From Membranipora membranacea (taxonomy: Eukaryota; Bryozoa; Gymnolaemata; Cheilostomatida; Membraniporidae), in contig OU612066.1 in the NCBI GenBank assembly GCA_914767715.1, forward strand, positions 38,786,283 through 38,850,282: a stretch of DNA of 64,000 nt, read 5' to 3'. Under the pieces are notes generated by a model. That model had not been told where the DNA came from, made no database searches, and worked only from the letters and a program-made list of their open reading frames with translations. Position numbers and translations under genes: made by a program. Of this stretch, positions 1-12,000 are shown piece by piece. Each line of letters begins with the position of its first letter. The stretch's first letter is position 1.

Positions 1-3000
1 CGAGCTGAAGCTCAGAGAATGTATCGTAGAGTTTGTGTTTTAGTTCTGTGTACTGTTTGATGGCTGACTTTACCTCGTCGTAATGCTCGGTGATAGCTGC
101 AGATTTGAGTTTACTGTATGAAGAGAAGAGGCACTTCCTGCTGACTCGAGATGTTCTGTTCTCCATACTGTAACCATAGATACATTACTCAGGTTCACTT
201 CAGTAATATATGTATGCTTCGTAACAGGTAGAGAGTTTACTTTAGTACTAACATATTTATCAAATGGTCAAATCAATTCTAGTTCTAATTCATTGGTCAA
301 ATGACAACCTGCTTTGTATGAGAGTATTTAGAGAATCCCTGATTGAACAATTCAAGCAGATCACAGTTACAGAAGATCAGAAGGTCTGGTCTGAACAGCG
401 ACAAATGGAAGCTGAAAAAGTAACCATAGCGACCAAATATGTCTCAGCCTATCGTCACCAATACAGGCAGTCCCCAAGGTTCTGTGTTAAGCCCTCTTTT
501 TTTTCTGTTTACACTGATGGAATTAGATCTCAAACTAGTAATATCACTATTTTAAAATACCCAGAGGACACTTGTGTAATAGGTTGTATTTCTGATGAGT
601 CTGATTTGAGTAATTATTTTTCTGAAGTAAATAGAATATCCAATCAATGTAATTCCTTAGACCTTTTGTTGAACCAAAGTAAGACCCAAGAAATGTTGTT
701 TTGTACTAAGAGGAATAAGCCAGACAGAGACACCCCTGCTATAATTTTGAATAATGTTAGTATCAGTTTTAGTGACAATGTGAATTATCTAGGGGTACAG
801 ATAGACAACAAACTTCGTTTTAAAGAGCACATTAATTCTGTGGCAACAAAAGCTAGCCTAAGAATGTATATTGTCAGAAATTTTGTTTACCTAAGTTCAA
901 CCCAAGTTCCCCCACTGGGGGAGCTTTCATTGTTGATTATTCCAGCCCCCAGCACCCTCGGGTGTATACCTCTCCTGTGTACTTGTCTACTGACTGACTC
1001 ATGGAAAGACATGTGACAGCATGGAAAGACATGCTGACAAGCTGGAAAGACAGCTAAAACCTACTACAAGGGGTCCCAGCAATGGGCCATGTGAGGCCAA
1101 TAACCCTAACACGTACGCTGTGTTTCATAGTGTGGCAATGGTGGAATGGAATGTGCTGTGGGATGAGAGAACACAACTCCGAGTAGTGAATAGCGGGCTA
1201 TCTAATTAGCGCCATCGACCCATTCTTTTTTGGGGATGGTGAGATGGCGCAATCGGTTAGCGCGCTTGCTATTCACTGCCAGGCGATTAGTGCCGCAGGA
1301 GTTGTGGGTTCGAGCCCCACTGGGGGAGCTTTCATTGTTGATTATTCCAGCCCCCAGCACCCTCGGGTGTATACCTCTCCAGTTCAACCACCTTGGCTAA
1401 GATGCCATTCAAAAGTTTTATTATCTCTCTTCTTACCTACTGTCTGCCCATTCTTTACACATCCCTGTATGCTAAAGATAAAAAGCAACTCCGACTTTTT
1501 TTTAAAGAGGCACTCAAACTAGGCATTGAAGATCTTGGGGATATCGACAATCAAATAGATGCCAAAACTAAAACCTTGCTACCACAATATATACATGACG
1601 ACAAACATTTTCTGAATGACTTTCTTGAAAAGTGCCCATCAGGACGATATCGTACTATTAAAGAGGAACTTAACATAGATTGAACGCATCAACCTTGGAC
1701 CTTCATTTTACTGCACACTGTACTTAGGACATGGGGGAGGGATGTTATGAAAATTAAAATTCAATCCGTGCAATGTAAAGCTTCTTTTTGGGAGAATTAA
1801 AATTAGCAATAATTAGTGACATCATTGGAAAAAGCAGACAACTCCAGTACAAAGATAGTAAATATTGCTGGTGCATATGTACTGTCTCATTCAAAGCAGG
1901 CAGTATAATTTCGCAGCAGTATGGCAATTTATTTATGGCTCACCGCACACACTAATTTAATGGGCATTATATCCCCAGCATGAGTCAGTATGCATTCTAT
2001 TGCTCATCTAAACAGTTCACATACTAAATCTGTCTGTGTCAATCAATAATGTAATAGTAGTGGATGGATGAGAACAGTCCAATATATTGATAGCATTTAG
2101 AGATGGAAACGTTACAAGAAGAAATGCTTCAAGTTTCACGGCAACAATATACAGGTTGATCTCTCAGTTAGCTTTCTATAACACTGATATGCTGTATACT
2201 TTCAGTCAGGGGCGTATATTCTAAAAAATTTCACTCACTGACTTTTCAGAGATGAGCATAATAATCGGGCGCAGCCCGATCCACACGCCGTAGGCGTGGC
2301 GGGGAGGGTGTGGGAGGGGCGCTTAATCGCCCTCCCACCACGAAAATTTTTGCATATCGGTAGCAAAATAGTGCAAGCAGAGAGGTATTTCAATAGCTCA
2401 CTGAGCTGTTGGGTACTTTCAGAAAACAACTCAATAGCAGTAGAAGATTACGGTAAAAATGCTCCAGTTATAAAGCACCCATTTGAAAAAAAAACTGACC
2501 TTGATGGGATTCGAACCCACAACAATCTTACTAACAGTGATTATAAGGCGGTCTCTCTACACACTGAGCTATTCAGGCACCCACGAAAAATACGTGGGCC
2601 GTGAGTGCTAATATACGCCACTGCTTTCAGTTGCACACATGTTGTTATGAGCATGAGTTAGGAACTACCTTTGCTTAGTATTCATACTCCAAGCTCCGCC
2701 CACCAAAATTCAAAATAGTATTATTATTGAGATATTTCAGTAATTATTAGTTTAATTATATTTAAAATACTCACTATTATGGCAGAGTTTTTAAATCAAA
2801 ATAAAAAATACTATATTTACTGAGAAAATATTATATGAATATCTATGAATCATTCACATGATACAATCAATACTATGAGGATCAGGTGAGTGATGTCACA
2901 GCTCTGATGAATTGCTAGGTATGAGGTGAGTGATGTCACTAGGCGGGAAATTTCACAGATGACCAAAGTTGGAACATGACACTCTATATGACTGTGAACA

Positions 3001-6000
3001 TTTGGGCAAATTTGGGCAAATATGGTTTTCAAGTTAAGTTCCTCTTTAAATACAGAAGCACATGGGGCAGAGATTCTTTTTTACGCCAGGCAGCACTCAA
3101 GCTAACTAAACTTGTATAATAATTTATGTTAAATGACTTCCAGCCTCAGAGACTTTTTACTCCTATTTTAAGCCATGTATGTTATACTGTTATCATTTTT
3201 AATATCATGGGCATCAGTTTTTAACAACTCTTTTTCACAACATATATCATGTTAGTGATAGAAATAAAATCAATCAATCAATCAAATAAACACCTGCTGT
3301 GTAATGACACAATGATATTACCTGGCAGTATCTCTGGTGTCCACAGGAATAACCAGACCATTCTCACCATCTAATAACTCTAGAGCCTCGTCTCTCATCA
3401 TCCAGTTCAGACTCGTCTGTTTAGACTTAGCTGTAGATCGGGGTAACTGCTGACCTGTGAGATAGATAGTAATGTGTGCTTAGTCCGGACAATAGACACA
3501 CTTTCCCTCAGCAAGGAAAATTGATATAAATATTGCCTCTTGCAAAAACATTTTATTATGACATTGTTTTTATACCTCTGTTACCCACATTTTCTACTAA
3601 TCAACTAAAACTGTTGCTTTCTCTTTCCTGTTTCAAGGACAATAACACTCGGCAGAATGATTTAATTGAATTGAGGATATATTTTGTTGCAATTACCTGA
3701 ACAATATTTGCAATGAAATAATTGACACTCACTTGTGCAGGCAATCTTGATATGGTTAACTTTGAAGTTATCTACCCCCTTCTGAGTGAGGTATTCCTGA
3801 AGCTGACTGACCCGACAGCACAAAGCTCGTGATAAATGCCCTGGATGAAACAGCTGACCTGAAAAATCCACATGGTATGAGGGATGAGTGATTATTTCCA
3901 CAGTTCCTCCTGCATTGAGGGAAGATTAAATTAATACGTGACATTTTTTAACCAAAATTTTCTAGGTTTATGACCGTTGCCCAGTAAAGGAGGCTTATTT
4001 GTTGAAAGATCACAGTTGCCTGCCAGAATTCCATAATATTGTGTCAATTGCAAAATTAATCCAGGTCAAGACGGGTTTCGAACCCGTGACCTTCTGCGTG
4101 TTAAGCAGATGTGATAACCACTACACCACTCGACCTGATGGATCCTTTTCGCGGCTAATAGAGTATATAAAATCAGTTAACTATGCCTGAGTACTTTCAC
4201 CATGATAAGAAAACTATGAGATAATGACTATTTAATTGTATAGTGGAGCCAGCGAGGGTGGAGTTATGATTGGTAGTGTGGTTGGATTATTGTAGTGTGG
4301 TTGGAGTGTAGTTAAGATTATTTGATTGCAAGGTTTCCTCATATAATACTTTGGTATTGTGTCAGAGGAAAAAAACATACTACATGTATATCTGCAAGGA
4401 GATAAAATGGGTAGCAAGTAGCAACCTGCGGCTTCTTGGAACTTAGCCTGTCTTGACAAGGTTTGTTCGGTGGGGGGGGGGGGAACAAAGCTTGTCAACT
4501 CTTGCATGCTCGACTGTCGATCAGCCGATATTAAATATTGTCTTCTCTTGCGATTAGGAAGATAACTCCTTTATTACACTTATCAATTTGTATAGGTATA
4601 GGTATAGGAATGTATACAGATTGAGACGCATAAGAGGTTTCAATTCTGAATACAAAAGACATCGCACCACAAGCTCATAATTTGTACAGTTAGATTGCAG
4701 ATCAGATTTTCGCCATTTATGCCAGTTTTGCTTAATTAATGATTCGTCTAATAATTAATTGAACCAAAAACTATTCTAATGTCCAATAGATTGTATTATA
4801 TAAACATAATACTAGAACTGATAAGATCAGGGACCACCGAATAGACTCAAAATTGCTCGGCTCAGTGGTCAGATCATTGGTCAGAGTGATGCTAGATCAT
4901 GCTTGATCTATTTGCCTGAATTCCAGGGGAGCAACTCCAAAAGGCAAATATTCAATAATAGGGATCAGCAGTGTGAAATTCTAAAATCTGACTAACACAA
5001 CTTGTGTCTGAGAATTAAGCCCACAGCTTATAATACACAGATATAGAGGTCTGGTCGTTGTAAAGCACATACTGACACTCATAGACTATGATGAATATAA
5101 TGAGTAGAATGGAGACAACGCATAGAAACTAAGAGGCACTTGGATGGGAAGATTTTCGTGTAACACAATCACGAAATATATTCATATATCAGGAATTTGA
5201 TATCATAAAATCACGAAATTTGCAAGAGTATATAATATAAATTCAATTAAAAATGCAGGAGTTACACTCTCCTGGATACAAACCTGAGTACCTGTGTACA
5301 TGTGTACCTGTGTGCAGAGGACCGTAATGAGAAGAGTGTCTAGAAGGATTGAACTATTTAATCTAAACATATTTTACTATTACAACAGTGAACCTCTAAT
5401 AGCCATTTTATCTTTGAAGTTATGACTTCATGATTAAAATCAGGGGCAGATAACCTTGCTTAGTAAGTTATTGTGTTACACGAAAATCTTCCCCTTTGGA
5501 TGCTCCTACAATATATAAATACGTAACATTTGTCATCAAGACGTTTGCACAAAAATCATTGCCGGCACTCCCATCCCAATACCTCCACTACATTTTGCCT
5601 ATAATTCCTTCATAGCCAAAGTTGACCACCAAGATTCATAAACAGGCATACACTATGTTTCCATGTGTCGATTTTGAAAGGATTTCGGGAGTAATCGCCC
5701 CATGAAAACGGCATTAAAATCAAATTCCGATTGTGATGAATGACTTTTTGGACGCGAATATTGATACCGTGTTTATTCAATCTACTTCCTAATTGGCGGA
5801 GTAGCTGAATGGTTAGCACACTTGCACACAATGCCTTCAAAGTGATAACCCGCGGGAGGCCGGGGTTCAAGTCCCAGCCGCGGCACATTCTTTTCATGTT
5901 TTTCCCATTATGGGAATGGTTAGAATCCACTGGATTCTAACCATTTGAAATTGGAGTGATCCACAAAATCGAAGCATGGAACCATAGTGATAGATTTTTT

Positions 6001-9000
6001 TGGAAAATAGGCAGATATGGTCATTTTAAGAACGCAGATCAGCTCTTTGAAATTAAAATTAGGTGATAGCAAGCAGTCACAAATATGTCAATAAGATAGA
6101 ATGTAATAATGTTTCATCTCGCTGTGATTGCTTGCCTGTTTTGCTTGCCTGTTTTGCTTACTGAGAATTTGAAGTCAAAGTAATACAGCATTGCAGCAAC
6201 AAGCCAACAATTTGTTTAGGTATGACTGCACTATAAGAGTCATTTGTTCCAAATAAATTTCTATAGAAGCGTAATTGCCAAGGCACTAAAGCTGTAACAA
6301 TGGAGGGAGAAAAGCTTTAATGTGGATTGAGTTTTGCAAAGATAGAAATAGACGCTTGCAGAATAATGGCTAGAAAAAGCCAAATTTGTTGTGTTGAAAT
6401 ATTCTATGTGGTTGCATTTACTGCTGGCTTTCACAGTACTCCCAAAGAGAAGCAAAGGTATGAATCTAGTCTGATTTGCAGTAATTAAAGCTGGATGGGC
6501 AAAACTGTAGGTGTTCATTGTGTGATAAAATAGGGTTCAGATTCCACCATTTCCACCAAGAGCCGAAAAGGCCCCCTATAGTCTAGAGCCTTACATGACG
6601 TTACCTTATACCACCTCTACACTCATTGTGTATTCGGTGGAGATTACTTATTAACTAGCTTACCGAGTACCAGTGATTCTATGTATATAGGCTCTATAAC
6701 ATCACTAAGCAGAGTACCCTGTACGCCCAGTATGTTCCATTTACATATCTTATCACTACAGGACATAGTCTTCAGTCTGACATCTCCTCGTGTTATACCG
6801 TCATATGTCTGTACTACAGAGCCACCTCGCTGTCCTGTCGGAATCGTCCCCTCTCCTGTGAACAACGCGCAATAACATTATAACCTTTAAATCTAATACA
6901 CTATTATGATTGTACGAGCAAGGAGCAGCAGCAGCAGCCACAGTTACTCCTTGGTACGAGTAACATCACTCCAACAGTGATATGCTTCCAATGCTCAGAT
7001 TTAGTGGCCTGGCACCTGGGGCACCAACACTTGAACTTGATTGGGCAAAAACCACTCAGTTCATAAAAGAGGACTCAGCGGTATACAAAGGATACACTGC
7101 AATACTGACCTCCTTCTAATTTAGACCTCAGTAATCCCTCTGTAGTCATCTCATTTGTAGGTTCATGTGGATCATACATATTATACTCTGACAGGTCTAT
7201 CTCTGCTTCACTAAAATCAGCATCAGATCAGTATTATAATATAGTTATTACTAGTACTTTACTTATTTGAGACCAACATTTTAGTTTCAAACACTCTTTT
7301 CCAAAATCAAACATAATTCATAAATAGGGCTTCTACCCAGAGGAATTCCATTAACAAGTTTCCGAAGATTTTTCTGTTCCCACGTCGTAACATTTTACGG
7401 ATCCAAATATAAACATTTCATAATACTGTTGGAAAGCTGCCAACCTACTGAATATTAATACCTGAACGAAAACCTGATTTGATGACATTGTGTCGTTTTA
7501 GTAAGGCAAAAAGGTAGAAAACAGTGTTTTGCGGATCGCAGAGTCGAGATGATTGCTGAAAATTTCAGAAAAGTGAAATGTATTCTTATGGATTGAGTTC
7601 ATTGTAATTATTCTGTTTGACTAGTAGTGTATGTCAAGTCTGAAGTGACTTTTGACTTCACGTCATAAAAGGCATTGTATGATGTGACTTAAAGAGTCAT
7701 ATATCAAACCAAACCAAACAACATATATGATGAACTCATTCTCTAAGAAAACATTCCCCAATTTGGAATCTCTTGCAATTAATTTGACTCCTCCATGAGC
7801 ATTGACCAAAACAGCGTTTTTCACCCAATTTTCTCACTAATATGGCGCAACGTCATCAAATCAAGTTTTTGGTCAAGTAATCATATTCAGTAGCTAAAAA
7901 CTATGAATTTCGATGCACCCGCGATCAATGTCAATATCCTAGGTAAAGCTTAAATTGACATACTTATGAGTAAAGAGCGCTCCATCCCCACACGGAGCTG
8001 TAGATATATACAGGTGTAACTTTAGGTTCTTCTTCAGGCTTAGTTTGTGATCCGCTGATCGCTGAGTGAAGATAGATTTAGGCGTATCCGGCTTGTCATT
8101 CTCTAACTGATCATACAGGAATCTACAAGAATAATCAAGAAACCATTGGTCAGACTATACATGCCGATGGCGATACTATATTTCTAATTTTTGATATATT
8201 ATTGGCAACTACCAAGAAGAATGCTTGTCCCAAAACTCAATTTACGATTGAAGACTGAAGATTGATGAATTTGAGAAATTGAAGTGTTTAGGAAAGCAAA
8301 ATACTACCACTGTTCGTATCAAAGCTTTACCATAGCAATGAAAAAAAAACGTAATTTTTTCGCAGAAGGACTTAATTGAATAATTTAACCTAATTTTAAG
8401 TGCGAAATCCCAGGGTCTAGAGTATGTTATCTCCCCTGTTACAGGTCTAGAGTATATTATCTCCCCTGTTACAGATCCCAGGGTCTAGAGTATGTTATCT
8501 CCCCTGTTACAGATCCCAGGGTCTAGAGTATGTTATCTCCCCTGTTACAGACGAAATCCCAGGGTCTAGAGTATGTTATCTCCCCTGTTACTGATCCCAG
8601 GGTCTAGAGTATTAACACTAAAATATCTTTGACTACGCTACCTATGTTCAATTTTGTTTTTTTGATAATTTCTAGTGTAAGTGTAAGCAACCTTGTAACT
8701 GTCTTAGGCACACCCGGGCTAGGCTTACCGTTATACTGTAAGTGGATCACCATTTTAATGTGAATCTGTTGGATAACAAGGTCTAGACCCTTCTGTACCC
8801 TGGGTTCTCGCACTTCGAATTAGATTACATCATTCAATAATGCCCATCTGTGAAAAAAGTTCTTGTTCATTGCTATGGCAAAGCTGTGATGTGAAAAGTT
8901 GTTGTTTTTTGCTTTCCTTAACACTTTAAATAATACAAAAATAATAATATAAATATAATATCATAAAAGAAGTAAGAAGACACGATGTAGTATACCTGAC

Positions 9001-12000
9001 TAGTCCCCTCCTGGCGATCACTTCAGCGTGACAATCATTAACACTACTACCATCTCTAGATAAGTGTGATCCACTTATACATCTGTTACCTGTATACACA
9101 TAATATATATGTATTAATGTTATACATCACAATTATGTTATTTCTAAGTTTCTCAGAATTAGTTACATCACTGATTTACCACTAGTATGATAGGAAACAA
9201 AGCTGCATTATAACATGTATGTTGGAGTTGTATTCTTTTAGTTTATTTTCATCTTTTTTTTAAGTGTTGCCCCAAATCTAACAATCAAATATTGCGATTA
9301 CATCATGTAATACGGCGGAGGAGATAGAGATGATGATTATTCTGACGTTAAATTTAAATTGACTTTGAGGGTAACATACCACAGCTGACATATTTACCTG
9401 TTCCTATACTGATAACACTGGAAGTGCCCGGGTCATTTACATTCTCGAGGACGAAGCCTGCCAGTATGACCTTCCCAAGGTCACCATTACATCCCGCCTT
9501 AAGATTGTTGAACTTAGATAGAACTGCCTGTGCGATTCGGTCACTCTTAGATAGAGAAGCACTCGGAGCCAAAGTTATCGTAGCATCTGCTGTGTTAGTA
9601 GCCTGAGAATGAGAAGCCGCAAACAAACATGGGAACTTTTTAGTTCTAATTGAAATCGGTCCATGAATACTGACTCAAGACTGGAAACCCTCGCAACATT
9701 GACAATTAGTATTAAACCAGAGAAGTAAGTCCGGACACCTGATTAATATTGAGACTCACGCTGCTGTTAGAAGTTGGAGAGCCTCTCCCCTGGGGAGCAG
9801 CGCCATAGATTTCTCTGAGAGCTAACTCTGCAGCGTCTTTCCTGGCATCTGCCTTTTTACGGGCTGTTGCTTCTGGATATGAGTTGCCATTGAGTGTGCA
9901 TTTGTATGTGAAACTGCTCAAGAGATAATAAAACAGCGTGTCTGACCTGTATCTGTTTTCTTAATTTGGGAAATCAGGTGACTTATGCGGCGGCGTGTGC
10001 GTTGTTCTCATCTTGCAGTCAATAGAACAATGACAAAGAATAACGTTTCATAAGCAGGTTCAGTGTCTGGTCCCAAAAGTGAAACAATTTGTTACACAGA
10101 TATTTATGGCCTCTTTCTTTGAGATAGGGTATCACATCAAATAAACAGAGCTGTGAGAGTATAAATTAGCATTAACAGTGAGTGAGGCGGTGAAAGTTTG
10201 GTTAACCATGAGAGGAATCCGTGCATGTGTACTGTGTATATTATCAAGGAGTAAGGATATATTATGTTGTTAGGTAAAAAAGAATATCTTTTTTTTTAAC
10301 AAATGAGACAGATCAAACTAGACTGGGTAGCTTACAACATGTTAGTTTGGCTTTGGCTAAATGAGAAAGAAGTTTACGAGTCCTATTAAGTCAATCATAT
10401 TTGTTCACAATCAGAATAATTTAATTCAAAGTGGTTTTTTGCTTTGTATCGTTGTACTATCATAATTCAATTACCTTTTGCAGTGAGCAGGACCAGACAC
10501 TCCCATCTCGACAAACTCTGCCTTGAGATGCCTTGCCTGTGCGTACTCATAAAAGGCACTAATAGGATGCTTCTGGTTCAGTACATTTTGCACATCTGAA
10601 ATAAAAGAAGCAAAGTCACGCAACAGCATGATACAAAACATTTCAGACACAACTACACGCAATAAGGCATGATTAAAAAAACCCACGACACAAAGCGGTG
10701 TTTTCAAAGCTGGAGATAGGTTCGGTTATGGAAGATAATACTTGCAACAATCATTGCATAATGAAATGTTGGCCCACAAACTATTAAGAAGTACTTCAAC
10801 AGGCTAAGGGCAGGCGCTGGGTTCTGCCTACCTTGGTGGTTGAGGTAAGCGTTACCACTATGGCCGTTAGTCGCTGATGAGGGACCGGCTGGTGTGGAAA
10901 TCCTGTGTGTCTGTATAGATATTAGAGCATCTACTGACTGATCTCGCTCCAGGCTCTCGATGGCCATGGTGGCAACTTCGGTTTTGGCAGTCGGCTTGTT
11001 CAATGCTTCTACAGGGCCAAAGGTCATATCACCAAACTTACAAATACACTGGAACCTGAATATTGGGAAAGATATGTGAAAGATATGTGAAAGATATGTG
11101 AAAGATAAATACAAATGATGTGATGTATCTAGTTGTATTATAAATAGATCTTTAGAAAAAAAACCAAGAATAAGCAGCTTCGTGGTACGTTAGAATAAGC
11201 AGCTTCGTGGTACGTTAGAATAAGCAGCTTCGTGGTACGTTAGACGAGAAATTCCATCCCAAACAGAAATCATGATACTGCAGAGACATCAAGTATTCGC
11301 AGGCAGAAAAGTTTTCCTCTGAGCGCAACCTTGAGATAGTGAAATATATTGCTAGCTAGTATTAACTCTCCTTCTATACTATATATAAGTTACTGGCTTA
11401 GCTAGGTTACATTAAGTCTCCCCAAACTAGCTAACATTAACTCTCCTTTTATACGATATATAAGTTCCTGCCTTAGCTAGGTTACATTAAGTCTCCCCAA
11501 ACTAGCTAACATTAACTCTCCTTCTATACTATATATAAGTTCCTGCCTTAGATAGGTTACATTAAGTCTCCCCAAACTAGCTAACATTAACTCTCCTTCT
11601 ATACTATTTATAAGTTCCTGCCTTAGCTAGGTTACATTAAGTCTCCCCAAACTAGCTAACATTAACTCCCCTTCTATACAATATATAAGTTCCTGCCTTA
11701 GCTAGGTTACATTAAGTCTCCCCAAACTAGCTAACATTAACTCTCCTATACTATATATAAGTTCCTGCCTTAGATAGGTTACATTAAGTCTCCCCAAACT
11801 AGCTAACATTAACTCTCCTTCTATACTATATATAAGTTCCTGCCTTAGCTAGGTTACATTAAGACTCCCCAAACTAGCTAACATTAACTCTCCTTCTATA
11901 CTATATATAAGTTCCTGCCTTAGATAGGTTACATTAAGTCTCCCCAAACTAGCTAACATTAACTCTCCTTCTATACTATTTATAAGTTCCTGCCTTAGCT

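Larger units (their letters stand above)
465..3290 (+). pseudogene. CR1/L2-like non-LTR retrotransposon 3' half, broken and interrupted by two insertions
   Basis: This is a remnant of reverse transcriptase and 3' end inside the last ADAR intron, antisense to ADAR. It starts near the PQGSVLSPL block, where a T-run frameshift near 500 separates it from the following frame. The catalytic box reads KYPEDT in place of the usual KYADDT, so it is dead. [11 protein letters not shown] and the thumb-like region follow. The frame is interrupted at 903 by a SINE-type insertion and at 1662 by a TTAA-flanked element; the C-terminus resumes at 3046-3119. The 3' UTR ends in an AATAAAATCAATCAATC-type tail near 3290. 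5' truncated. Confidence 0.8.
1..9602 (-). other. ADAR: ADAR exons encoding the adenosine deaminase catalytic domain
   Basis: Zinc and catalytic residues are all present. Exon 9089-8996 reads [11 protein letters not shown], with zinc ligand His and proton-shuttle Glu at about residues 720 and 722. Exon 8122-7964 reads [13 protein letters not shown], with zinc Cys near 775. Exon 6855-6664 reads GEGTIP, whose Glu matches the base-flipping residue of human ADARs, then [11 protein letters not shown] with the third zinc ligand Cys near 850. The spacing of 75 residues between the two Cys is close to vertebrate ADAR1. Exon 3858-3733 has [13 protein letters not shown], 3454-3322 has TSLNWMM..ALELLDG, and 167-1 begins the C-terminal helices. 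The enzyme should be active; the last residues lie outside the window. Confidence 0.94.

Noticed and set aside
1238-1330. tRNA gene
   Set aside because: A and B boxes are present but there is no cloverleaf or anticodon arm; it continues into a repeated SINE body.
2505-2603. tRNA gene on the minus strand
   Set aside because: The head is tRNA-like, but the anticodon region does not fold and a SINE body follows.
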